A stretch of 12,616 nucleotides of DNA from SZAS-79 sp038319115 (GTDB taxonomy: Bacteria > Pseudomonadota > Gammaproteobacteria > Burkholderiales > SG8-39): positions 1 to 12,616 of the forward strand of contig JBBQCV010000099.1 in the NCBI GenBank assembly GCA_038319115.1. The letters are read 5' to 3'. The position numbers and the translations under genes are program-made. Under the pieces are notes generated by a model. That model saw only the letters and a program-made list of their open reading frames with translations, ran no database searches and had not been told where the DNA came from. This document shows positions 1-6,412 of the stretch, piece after piece. Within the stretch, counting starts at the first letter, position 1. Each line of letters opens with the position of its first letter.

Positions 1-47
1 GTCTCGAAGAAGAAATCGCGCACCTGGTCGCGGCTGGGGTTGAACAC
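1..47 (-). CDS. DUF1841 family protein, N-terminal fragment cut by the window edge
   Basis: A GTG codon at 47-45 opens a frame reading MFNPSRDQVRDFFFE before the window ends. This start resembles the conserved beginning of the DUF1841 family of betaproteobacteria (MF-PSRDQVR-FF), whose function is unknown to me. It begins 13 bases after the stop of nth on the same strand, so it is probably cotranscribed with nth. No good Shine-Dalgarno sequence is visible in the gap, which fits translational coupling. Only 15 codons are seen, so the family call rests on this short match and on the location beside nth. Confidence 0.6.
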   Translation of the reverse strand, partial: MFNPSRDQVRDFFFE

Positions 48-60
48 GGGGCGGGCTCGT

Positions 61-696
61 TCAGGGCTTCGTCTTGGGCCGGAACTCGCACAGGTCGCCG
101 ATGATGCATTCGGGGCAACGCGGCTTTCGCGCCACGCAGACGTAGCGTCCATGCAGGATGAGCCAGTGGTGCGCGTGCTGCCTGAATGCGTCCGGCGTGA
201 ACTTGACCAGCCTTGCCTCGACTTCGAGCGGGTCCTTGCCCGGTGCGAGACCGGTGCGGTTCGCGACGCGGAAGATGTGCGTATCGACCGCGATGGTCGG
301 CTCGCCGAAGGCCACGTTGAGCACGACATTGGCGGTTTTACGTCCCACGCCGGGCAGCGCCTCGAGCGATTCGCGCGACGCCGGCACGTTGCCGCCGTGC
401 TCGGAGAGGAGGAGGCCGGAGAGCGCGATCACGTTCTTCGCCTTGGTGCGGTAAAGGCCGATGGTGCGAATATGCGCGGCGAGTTTTTCCTCGCCCATGG
501 CCACCATTGCCTTTGGGGTATTAGCCACCGGGAACAGCCGGGCGGTGGCGAGGTTGACCGACTTGTCGGTAGCCTGCGCAGAGAGTACCACCGCCACCAG
601 CAGCTCGTAGGGCGAGCCGTACGCCAGTTCGGTGCGCGGCTCCGGGTTTTGCGCGCGCAGCCGGCTGAAGATCTCGTGCCGCTTGGACGGGTTCAC
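61..696 (-). CDS. nth: Endonuclease III (DNA glycosylase/AP lyase)
   Basis: This is a base-excision-repair enzyme that removes oxidised pyrimidines from DNA and cuts the resulting abasic site. The 211-residue protein has the length and numbering of E. coli Nth. The helix-hairpin-helix LPGVGRKTA (114-122) contains the catalytic Lys120. The catalytic Asp is Asp138 in VDTH. The C-terminal [4Fe-4S] cluster ligands are Cys187, Cys194, Cys197 and Cys203 (C-x6-C-x2-C-x5-C). The start is GTG, giving MNPSKRHEIF, which matches the usual N-terminus of the family. It lies 115 bases downstream of the ferredoxin gene and just upstream of a DUF1841 gene, all on the minus strand. The upstream gap shows no convincing promoter, so it may be read from the long upstream operon. 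Product assignment is secure. Confidence 0.97.
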   Translation of the reverse strand: MNPSKRHEIFSRLRAQNPEPRTELAYGSPYELLVAVVLSAQATDKSVNLATARLFPVANTPKAMVAMGEEKLAAHIRTIGLYRTKAKNVIALSGLLLSEHGGNVPASRESLEALPGVGRKTANVVLNVAFGEPTIAVDTHIFRVANRTGLAPGKDPLEVEARLVKFTPDAFRQHAHHWLILHGRYVCVARKPRCPECIIGDLCEFRPKTKP

Positions 697-811
697 GCGC
701 GCGCTTTACGTGCGATCGCGCTGTGTGAGGTCGGTCCATCCGCAGTCGCGCCACGGGTGGTCGCGGCCCTCGCGGGCGTCCGAGGCGAACGCGCTTTCCC
801 CGCCGGCAGTT
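697..811 (-). other. 115-base spacer between ferredoxin gene and nth
   Basis: This is the only sizeable gap in the left half of the minus-strand run. I see no terminator-like hairpin with a T tract and no clear promoter. Frames open across it are high-GC shadows with no recognisable protein. An AAAG just before the nth GTG could serve as a weak ribosome-binding site. Confidence 0.4.
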
Positions 812-1180
812 TCATTTGGCGCTGCGCGCGGCGCGCCGGGCGTGCACGCGCTCGATGGCTTCGGCCACCACACGGCGCCGCTCTCCCGGCAGTGCCGACG
901 GGATGGATGCTTGCCGGGCAAGCCGGGCCTTGCGTGCGCGCGCGCGATGCCTTGCCGCCGCGGAATCGGCCGTCGTCCATGCGTGTCCTGCGGGCACGAT
1001 GGCGATGCAATCCACCGGGCACGGCGGCACGCACAGGTCGCAGCCGATGCAGTAGGCCTCGACCACCGTGTGCATCAATGCGCGCGCCCCCACGATGGCG
1101 TCCACCGGGCATGCCGCCATGCACAGCGTGCACCCGATGCAGCGCGACTCGTCGATGACGGCGACCGTGGTCCGGCTCAT
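812..1180 (-). CDS. RnfB/RsxB-type 2[4Fe-4S] ferredoxin, short form
   Basis: This is a 122-residue electron carrier with two [4Fe-4S] motifs: Cys14, 17, 20, 24 (CIGCTLCMAACP) and Cys44, 47, 50, 54 (CIGCDLCVPPCP). A basic Ala/Arg-rich tail follows (about 65-122). The segment VAVIDESRCIGCTLC and the following PVDAIVGA...MHTVV closely resemble the ferredoxin domain of the RnfB/RsxB proteins found next to nth in betaproteobacteria. Those proteins normally carry an extra N-terminal cluster domain before it, and that domain is missing here. I chose the ATG at 1180 because it overlaps the pyrD stop as ATGA, a classic coupling arrangement. An earlier in-frame ATG at 1204 would only add residues inside pyrD. 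No other rnf genes are in the window, so its partner is unknown; transfer of electrons in a membrane Rnf/Rsx-like complex is inferred. Confidence 0.85.
   Translation of the reverse strand: MSRTTVAVIDESRCIGCTLCMAACPVDAIVGARALMHTVVEAYCIGCDLCVPPCPVDCIAIVPAGHAWTTADSAAARHRARARKARLARQASIPSALPGERRRVVAEAIERVHARRAARSAK
1177..1180 (-). other. ATGA stop-start overlap, pyrD to ferredoxin
   Basis: Read on the minus strand, these four bases hold both the ATG of the ferredoxin gene and the TGA of pyrD. Such overlaps usually mean that ribosomes reinitiate from the upstream gene. It decides the ferredoxin start and shows that the missing RnfB N-terminal domain is not hidden upstream. Confidence 0.85.
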
Positions 1181-2181
1181 CGCGTCCGTGCCGCCTCGGC
1201 GCATTCGGCCACCAGCGCCGGGCCGCGGTAGATGAGCCCGGTGTAGAGCTGCACCAGCGAGGCACCGGCGGCGAATTTTTCCCGGGCGTCGGCGCCGCCC
1301 AGAATGCCCCCCGCGCCGATGAGCGGCACTTCGCCCGCCAGTGCGCGCGACATGGCGGCCAGCACCGCAGTTGCGCGCTCGCGGATCGGAGCACCCGACA
1401 GGCCGCCCTGCTCTTCGGCGTGGGGCAATCCCTCGACGCCGTCGCGCGCAGTCGATGTATTGGTGGCAATGACCGCGTCCATGCGCTGCGAGCGCACCAC
1501 TGCGGCGATATCCGCGATCTGGGTGTCGTCCAGGTCGGGCGCGATCTTGAGTGCCAGCGGCACGCGCCTGCCATGGCGCTCGGCCAGCCGCTCACGCGTG
1601 GCATTGATGCGCCCGAGCAGCGCGTCGAGGCCGGACTTCTCCTGCAGGCCGCGCAGGCCCTTGGTGTTGGGGGAGGAGATGTTGATGGTGACGTAGGTGG
1701 CCGCCTGGTACACCTTTTCGAGGCAGGTGACGTAATCGTCGGCGGCGTTTTCCATCGGCGTATCGAAATTCTTGCCGATGTTGATGCCGAGGACGCCGCG
1801 CCAGCGCGTGCGCGCGACGTTGGCAAGGAACGCATCGACACCGACGTTGTTGAAGCCGAACCGGTTGACCAGCGCCTGGGCGGCGGGCAGGCGGAACACG
1901 CGCGGGCGCGGGTTGCCGGGCTGGGGCCGCGGGGTGACGGTACCGGCCTCGATGAAGCCGAACCCCAGCGCCGCCAGTGCGTCGATGTGCGCGGCGTCCT
2001 TGTCGAGGCCGGCTGCGAGGCCGACGGGATTGGGGAAATCGATGCCCATTACGCGCACCGGGTCTGGCGGCAACGTGGTGGCGGCCAGCCGCGCGAACCA
2101 GTCGGCGCCCTTCAGCGTGGCGCGGTGGGCGGTTTCGGGATCAAGCGAAAAAAGGAGGGGACGCAGGGCGCGGTAGAGCAT
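1177..2181 (-). CDS. pyrD: Dihydroorotate dehydrogenase (quinone), class 2
   Basis: This enzyme oxidises dihydroorotate to orotate in pyrimidine synthesis, passing electrons through FMN to the membrane quinone pool. At 334 residues it has the normal length for class 2 enzymes, and it begins with the membrane-associating helix typical of that class (MLYRALRPLLFSLDPETAH). Visible signatures are the FMN-binding EAGTVTPRPQPGNPRPR (about 78-94), NRFGFNNVG (106-114) and NISSPNT (167-173), where Ser170 is the expected catalytic base. GAGGILGGADA (about 289-299) and LYTGLIYRGP (about 312-321) complete the phosphate-binding end. It starts 23 bases after bpt and its stop overlaps the ferredoxin start by four bases, so it sits inside an operon. 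The assignment is secure. Confidence 0.97.
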   Translation of the reverse strand: MLYRALRPLLFSLDPETAHRATLKGADWFARLAATTLPPDPVRVMGIDFPNPVGLAAGLDKDAAHIDALAALGFGFIEAGTVTPRPQPGNPRPRVFRLPAAQALVNRFGFNNVGVDAFLANVARTRWRGVLGINIGKNFDTPMENAADDYVTCLEKVYQAATYVTINISSPNTKGLRGLQEKSGLDALLGRINATRERLAERHGRRVPLALKIAPDLDDTQIADIAAVVRSQRMDAVIATNTSTARDGVEGLPHAEEQGGLSGAPIRERATAVLAAMSRALAGEVPLIGAGGILGGADAREKFAAGASLVQLYTGLIYRGPALVAECAEAARTR

Positions 2182-2204
2182 GGCCGCATTTTACCGCCGT
2201 GCCC

Positions 2205-2942
2205 TCAGCCGGTGTCGCGCTCGTCCATGCGGCGCCACTCGCCGCCGACGAATCCCTCGATCGGCAGGAAGCGCGACTTGTAGGCCATCTTCGGGCTCTC
2301 GCGGATCCAGTAGCCCAGGTACAGGTAGGGCAGGCCGAGCGCCTTGCAGGTCTCGATCTGGGCGAGGATGTGGTAGGTGCCGAAGCTCGCCCCGCGCCGG
2401 TCGGGTTCGAAGAAGGTGTAGACCGACGACAGGCCGTCGGGCAGGAAGTCGACGATCGACACCATCACCAGCTGGCCGTGGTCGCGGAATTCCACCAAGC
2501 GTGTATCGACCCGGCTCTGCAGCAGGAAATGCGAATACTGGTCGCGGCTGTCGTTGTCCATGCCGCCGCCCGAGTGGCGCTTGGACTGGTAGCGCAGGTA
2601 AAGGGCGTAGTGCTCGAGCCGGAACTTGAGCGGCTGGGTCTGCGAGGTGAGTTCGGAATGCAGTTTCCAGGCGCGCTTCTGGGCGCGGGCAGGGACGTAC
2701 TCGGCCACCGGAATGCGCACCGGCACGCAGGCGCGGCAGCTGTCGCAATGCGGGCGATAGGTGAAGATGCCGCTGCGGCGAAAACCGGCGCGCACCAGGT
2801 CGCCGTACAGGTCGGTGTTGATGAGGTGCGAGGGCGTCGCCACCTGCGAGCGCGCCATCCGGTCGGGCAGGTAACTGCACGGGTACGGCGCGGTCACGTA
2901 GAACTGCAGGACTGCGTGCGGCAGGTCGTTCAGTCTTGACAT
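2205..2942 (-). CDS. bpt: Aspartate/glutamate leucyltransferase (Bpt, arginyl-transferase family)
   Basis: The enzyme transfers leucine from Leu-tRNA to proteins with N-terminal Asp or Glu, marking them for degradation by ClpAP through ClpS (N-end rule). The 245-residue protein has the two parts of the ATE family. The N-terminal part carries the cysteine-rich site (PCSYLP with Cys22; CDSCRAC with Cys66, Cys69, Cys72) and TYRPHC. The C-terminal part has the acyltransferase-like segment DFLPDGLSSVYTFFEP (155-170), then GYWIRESPKMAYKSRF (200-215). The ATG start gives MSRLNDLP. It overlaps the end of aat by 13 bases, and aat handles other N-end-rule substrates. The leucyl (Bpt) rather than arginyl (Ate) specificity follows from the bacterial family, not from a residue I can single out. 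Confidence 0.95.
   Translation of the reverse strand: MSRLNDLPHAVLQFYVTAPYPCSYLPDRMARSQVATPSHLINTDLYGDLVRAGFRRSGIFTYRPHCDSCRACVPVRIPVAEYVPARAQKRAWKLHSELTSQTQPLKFRLEHYALYLRYQSKRHSGGGMDNDSRDQYSHFLLQSRVDTRLVEFRDHGQLVMVSIVDFLPDGLSSVYTFFEPDRRGASFGTYHILAQIETCKALGLPYLYLGYWIRESPKMAYKSRFLPIEGFVGGEWRRMDERDTG
2930..2942 (-). other. 13-base aat/bpt overlap
   Basis: The bpt ATG (2942-2940) lies inside the last codons of aat, whose stop is at 2932-2930, in a different frame. The two N-end-rule transferases are therefore translated from one message and probably coupled. Confidence 0.85.
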
Positions 2943-3655
2943 TGGGCCTCGTCCAGCCGCTCGGTCGTGCGGTCCGTGAATTGCCAGGGCCCCGGCGGCT
3001 CGGCATAGTTTACCAACGCCGAGACCGCCCGCAGGAATTCGGCGCGCTTTATTTCGCGCGCCCCGAGCGAGGCCAGGTGCCCGGTATTCATCTGGCAGTC
3101 GATCATCGGGAAGCCGCGCGCGCGCAGCTCGCCGGCGAGCCCGACGAGCGCCACCTTGGATGCGTCGGTCGCGCGCGAGAACATCGACTCGCCGTAGAAC
3201 ATGCGGCCGATCGCCATGCCGTACAGGCCACCCTCGAGGGTCCCATCGCGCCAGGTTTCGAAGCTGTGGGCGAATCCGAGCTGGTGGAGCCGCAGGTACG
3301 CCTCGCGCATTGCGGGACCCAGCCAGGTGCCCGGCTGGGTGCGCCGGGGGCCTGCGCAACCGTCAAGCACCTGCGCGAACGCTGTGTCGACGCGCACTTC
3401 GTAGCCGCGGTTGCGCACGCTTTTGGCGAGCGAGCGCGACACGTTGAGCTCGCCGGTGAACAGCACCATGCGCGGGTCGGGGGACCACCACAGCAACGGA
3501 TCGCCGTCGGAGAACCACGGAAAGATGCCGTGCCGATAGGCTTGCAGCAGGCGCCCGACCGAGAGGTCGGCGCCGGCGGCGAGCAGTCCATTGGGATGCC
3601 GGAGCGAATTTTCGACGCGGGGGAAGGGCGTGTCGGGTTCAAGCCAGGGAATCAC
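2930..3655 (-). CDS. aat: Leucyl/phenylalanyl-tRNA-protein transferase
   Basis: The enzyme adds Leu or Phe from its tRNA to proteins with N-terminal Arg or Lys, creating N-degrons. From the GTG at 3655 the protein is 241 residues long, close to the 234 of E. coli Aat. It starts at IPWLEPDTPFP, as betaproteobacterial homologues usually do. Signatures are NGLLAAGADLS (22-32), GIFPWF (43-48), WWSPDPR (56-62), GGLYG (142-146) and FYGESMFS (153-160) with Glu156. MIDCQ (184-188) has Asp186 and Gln188, the family's catalytic positions. The frame stays open to a GTG at 3724, but that would add residues encoded by a short tandem repeat, which makes it unlikely. No Shine-Dalgarno sequence is visible before 3655, so the exact start is the weak point. 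The end overlaps bpt by 13 bases. Confidence 0.95.
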   Translation of the reverse strand: MIPWLEPDTPFPRVENSLRHPNGLLAAGADLSVGRLLQAYRHGIFPWFSDGDPLLWWSPDPRMVLFTGELNVSRSLAKSVRNRGYEVRVDTAFAQVLDGCAGPRRTQPGTWLGPAMREAYLRLHQLGFAHSFETWRDGTLEGGLYGMAIGRMFYGESMFSRATDASKVALVGLAGELRARGFPMIDCQMNTGHLASLGAREIKRAEFLRAVSALVNYAEPPGPWQFTDRTTERLDEAQCQD

Positions 3656-3677
3656 GGAACGTTGGTCGCGCGGGGGA

Positions 3678-3749
3678 GGTGTGAGGCCGGCCCCCAGGGC
3701 CGATGTGAGGCCGGCCCGCAGCACCGTTGTGAAGACGGACTCAACAGCG
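3678..3749. repeat. Three imperfect 24-base tandem units between the Rieske gene and aat
   Basis: Units run 3678-3701, 3702-3725 and 3726-3749. The first two share GTGAGGCCGGCCC and are nearly identical over their first half; the third (GTGAAGACGGAC) is more diverged and covers the stop codon of the Rieske gene. Each of the first two contains the 8-base palindrome GGCCGGCC. GGGCCG (3697-3702) can pair with CGGCCC (3712-3717) across a 9-base loop, so the transcript between the genes may fold, but no T tract follows as in a standard terminator. It is probably a local duplication of the gene end. Confidence 0.6.
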
Positions 3750-4442
3750 GACCTGCTGGCGGCAGTAGTTTTCGAGCGCTGTGACCACGGTCGTTCCGGT
3801 TATCGCCTGGCGCGCGGCGCCGCTGTGCTCCATGGCGAGCTTGAATTCGTATTTGGCGAAGAACTCGTTGAATAGTTCCCCGCCCAGGGTGCCGACGGCG
3901 GTGAGCTCGTCGGTTTTCGGGTCGTGCTCGAGCAGGATCGCCGCCAGCGGCTGCGGCGCCGGGCCGGCCACGACGCGCCCGCCCGCTGCCGGGTCGTACT
4001 GGCTGTGCTCGGCGCAGCAATGGATCACCTGCGCGTGCTTGTTGCGCGCGCTAGCCTCGGGCCGGTAGCTGATGAAGCTGATCTGGCGCGTCGGATAGGC
4101 GAGCTGGTGCGCACAGATCGCCGAATAGGCCACGATCGACCCGTTGCGCCCGACCCCGCCGGTCCATTCGTAGGCCTGGTTGCCGACGGTCTTGAGTTGG
4201 GCGTGCGTGCGGGCGGGCTTGCCGAGATTGATGAGGAAGCACGGCGTGGCCGCGAAGGGGTAGTGGAAGATGAGGTTCTTCTGCTCGGGCAGGGCGGCGG
4301 CGCGCAACGGCTTGCCCTGGGGGTCGAGCAGTTTTGCGCGCGCGTAGAAGTGCGCGGCGGGATTTTGCGCCGCGAGGCTCGCCGGCAGGCCGACGCCGGC
4401 AAGGCCGGTGGCGCACACCCGGATGAAGTCGCGGCGCTCCAT
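3741..4442 (-). CDS. Tat-exported Rieske [2Fe-2S] protein, variant cluster motif
   Basis: This is a 233-residue protein that probably carries a Rieske cluster outside the inner membrane. The N-terminus ERRDFIRV followed by a small hydrophobic stretch to ASLAAQ (about 26) is a likely twin-arginine signal, which fixes the ATG at 4442. Likely cluster ligands are Cys110 and His112 (CAH), and Cys143 and His146 (CAEH), spaced as Rieske C-x-H and C-x2-H. The two extra cysteines that form the disulfide in bc1 and b6f Rieske proteins are absent: Ala115 and Glu145 stand at those places. The loop after His146 (SQYDP) is one residue shorter than the usual HGSxFD. A spare Cys142 precedes the ligand. This is therefore not an ordinary petA. 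It could be the small subunit of a periplasmic oxidase, but no large subunit is in the window. It starts 40 bases after the PhnD-like gene. Confidence 0.8.
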   Translation of the reverse strand: MERRDFIRVCATGLAGVGLPASLAAQNPAAHFYARAKLLDPQGKPLRAAALPEQKNLIFHYPFAATPCFLINLGKPARTHAQLKTVGNQAYEWTGGVGRNGSIVAYSAICAHQLAYPTRQISFISYRPEASARNKHAQVIHCCAEHSQYDPAAGGRVVAGPAPQPLAAILLEHDPKTDELTAVGTLGGELFNEFFAKYEFKLAMEHSGAARQAITGTTVVTALENYCRQQVRC

Positions 4443-4482
4443 GCGGTAGACGGTTAGCCCATCGACGGAGCGGCGGCGCGTT

Positions 4483-5283
4483 TCACCACACCCCCGCGTG
4501 CTGCTCGGACGATGCGAGGATGCCCTCGAACACGTCGTACGAGGACGGCTCGGGCAGGGCGAACCTGCGCAGCAGCAGCGCATCGCGCACGCGCGCGAGC
4601 TCGGGTGCCTCCTCGACCGCGGCGAACGCGCTGCGCAACCGGCCGAGGGTGTCGCAGTCGAGCGCGGCGGTGGCGATCAGCGGCGGCATGGGCGCGGCAT
4701 CGGTCACCGCGATGATGCGCACGTTGGCCGCGAACTCCGGGTCGTTGTGGCGGATAAGGTCGTGCACGTAGCCGTCGAGCGGCCCGACGTCGATGCGGCG
4801 CTCGATCAGGGCCTGGATGATGCCGCGCGCGTTGACGAGTTCACCCACCACCTTGCGATACAGGGGCGCACCCCCGGGCTTGCGGTGCGGCAGCAGGTAG
4901 CGGCGCAGCGCCACGCACCCCGACATCGAGTCGGTCAGCGTGTAACCCACCACGTGGCCGAACGTTTGCTCGACGGATTGGAACGGTGCATCGGCGCGCA
5001 CCACGATGTCGGTGAAATACACGGCGCGGTTGGCATAGCGTGCAGGCGAGGGGACCGGCGCTGCCAGCAGGATCGGGCGGGGACTGCGGTGCGAGTAGGG
5101 CAGCCCGCACATCATTGCGCAGCCCAGGTCGGTGCGCGCCCACAGGTCGGACAGGGTCGCCGGCGGTTCCTGGTCGATGAATTCCATGCGCACCTGGGCC
5201 CGTTCGATCACCCATTCGAGCAGTTCGCGCCAAGCGGCCTTGGCCGCCGGTGCCACCGAATACATCCTTGCATTGACGATCAT
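4483..5283 (-). CDS. PhnD-like (phosphate/phosphonate-type) substrate-binding-fold protein without signal peptide
   Basis: This 266-residue protein resembles the periplasmic-binding fold of the PhnD/SsuA superfamily. It has a first strand MIVNARMYSVAP followed by a helix, a CGLPYS segment (59-64) in the typical ligand loop position, YFTDIVVRAD (89-98) and the hinge-like VVGYTLTDSMSGC (111-123). GPLDGYVHDLIR (about 157-168) is the strand-helix element in which such proteins report the ligand. Unlike transport-associated members it begins directly with the fold and has no signal peptide, so either it is cytoplasmic or the start is misread; no upstream in-frame extension looks like a signal. It follows the Bug-type gene by 18 bases. 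No permease or ATPase gene is near. The ligand is unknown, and a sensing or enzymatic role is as possible as transport. Confidence 0.7.
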   Translation of the reverse strand: MIVNARMYSVAPAAKAAWRELLEWVIERAQVRMEFIDQEPPATLSDLWARTDLGCAMMCGLPYSHRSPRPILLAAPVPSPARYANRAVYFTDIVVRADAPFQSVEQTFGHVVGYTLTDSMSGCVALRRYLLPHRKPGGAPLYRKVVGELVNARGIIQALIERRIDVGPLDGYVHDLIRHNDPEFAANVRIIAVTDAAPMPPLIATAALDCDTLGRLRSAFAAVEEAPELARVRDALLLRRFALPEPSSYDVFEGILASSEQHAGVW

Positions 5284-5301
5284 TGCTGGTACCTGCGGCG
5301 A

Positions 5302-6273
5302 CTAATCGTTGAGCTTCACGTTGGCGCGCCGTATCGCATCGCCCCAGCGCGCGTTTTCCTGCTGCAGGCGCACGGCGAACTCCTCCGGCGTGCCGCCGAC
5401 AGCGTCGGCACCGAGGGCGGCCAGCTTCTCGCGTACTTCCGGCAACTGCAGCGCCTTGGTCGTCTCGGCGGCGATCTTGTGCACGATATCCGGTGGCGTG
5501 CCGGCAGGGGCGAACAGCGCATACCACGCGGTGGCCTGGAAGCCGGGCAGGCCCTGTTCGGCTAGCGTCGGGATGTCGGTGGCGGCGGGGTGGCGCCGCA
5601 GGCTCGCCACGCCGATGGCCTTGAGCTTGCCCTGCTTGAACTGCGGCAGCGCCGAGGACATCTGGCTGAAGAACATCGTCACCTGGCCGCCCATGACGTC
5701 GTTGAGCGCCGGCCCGGTGCCCTTATAGGCCACGTGAAACATGTCCATGCCGGTGGCGGCCTTGAGCATCTCACCGGCGATATGCGGTGAGCTTCCCACG
5801 CCGGGCGAGGCGAAGCTGAACTTGCCGGGATTGGCCTTGGACAGCGCAATCAGCTCCTTCAGGTCGCGCGCCTGCACGTTCGGTCCCACGACGAGTACGT
5901 TTTGCACGGTGGCCATCATGGTGATGGGCGTGAAGTCGCGGGCCACGTCGTAAGGCAGCTTCGGCTTCAGGTTGGGCAGCAGGACCGCGTTGCCCACTGG
6001 GATCGTCACCAGCGTGTAGCCGTCGGGAGGGGACTTGGCGGCGTACTCCATCGCGATGATGCCGTCGGCCCCGGGCTTGGCTTCGACGATCACCGGCTGG
6101 CCCCAGGCAGCCTGCAGCTTGTCGGCCACGGCGCGCGAAAGGAGGTCGGAAGGACCGCCGGGCGCGAACCCGTTGATGATGCGCACCGGCTTGGTCGGCC
6201 AGCCCTGCGCCATCGCCGCGTGCGAGGCCGCCAGGGCCGAAACCGAAAGGACCAGCGCTGCGATTAGCTTCAT
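5302..6273 (-). CDS. Bug/TctC-family periplasmic substrate-binding protein
   Basis: This is an extracytoplasmic solute-binding protein of the tripartite tricarboxylate transporter type. The 323 residues start with a Sec signal peptide (MKLIAALVLSVSALAASHAAMA, likely cut near residue 22). Family signatures follow: WPTKPVRIINGFAPGGPSD (25-43), then KPGADGIIA and AKSPPDGYTL, VAYKGTGPALNDVMGGQV (about 180-197) and the late WYALFAPAGTPPDI (about 249-262). The ligand is usually a carboxylate but cannot be read from the sequence. No TctA or TctB membrane partner is present, so it is an orphan, as most Bug proteins are in betaproteobacteria. GGAG seven bases before the ATG is a good ribosome-binding site. 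It leads the minus-strand run and lies 139 bases downstream of an OCD-family gene. Confidence 0.92.
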   Translation of the reverse strand: MKLIAALVLSVSALAASHAAMAQGWPTKPVRIINGFAPGGPSDLLSRAVADKLQAAWGQPVIVEAKPGADGIIAMEYAAKSPPDGYTLVTIPVGNAVLLPNLKPKLPYDVARDFTPITMMATVQNVLVVGPNVQARDLKELIALSKANPGKFSFASPGVGSSPHIAGEMLKAATGMDMFHVAYKGTGPALNDVMGGQVTMFFSQMSSALPQFKQGKLKAIGVASLRRHPAATDIPTLAEQGLPGFQATAWYALFAPAGTPPDIVHKIAAETTKALQLPEVREKLAALGADAVGGTPEEFAVRLQQENARWGDAIRRANVKLND

Positions 6274-6412
6274 TTATTTTCTCCGGGACATGAGTTCGAA
6301 TTCCACGCAAGGAACATACCAGATTGGGGCGCCGCAAATCGCGCGCAGCCCCGCGCCAGGACGGAGCGTTCGCACCCCTTTTTGGAGTAGCGTGCCCGCC
6401 GGCCCGGCGCCG
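6274..6412 (-). promoter_or_regulatory. Leader of the Bug gene with a possible extended -10
   Basis: The gap between the OCD-family stop and the Bug gene is less GC-rich near the Bug start. On the minus strand TGGTATGTT (6321-6313) looks like an extended -10 element, which would start transcription about 30-35 bases before the ATG. I do not see a -35 at correct spacing. GGAG (minus strand, near 6284-6281) is the ribosome-binding site. There is no clear terminator for the upstream gene, so readthrough is possible. Confidence 0.3.

Noticed and set aside
693..1841. 382-codon minus-strand frame overlapping pyrD and the ferredoxin gene, considered as a frameshifted fusion
   Set aside because: pyrD and the ferredoxin are each intact in their own frames with an ATGA overlap; the third frame gives a Ser/Arg/Ala-rich sequence with no motif.
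3656..3724. Upstream GTG at 3724 as the start of aat
   Set aside because: The added residues are encoded by the tandem repeat and absent from the family; IPWLEPDTPFP at 3655 is the normal beginning.
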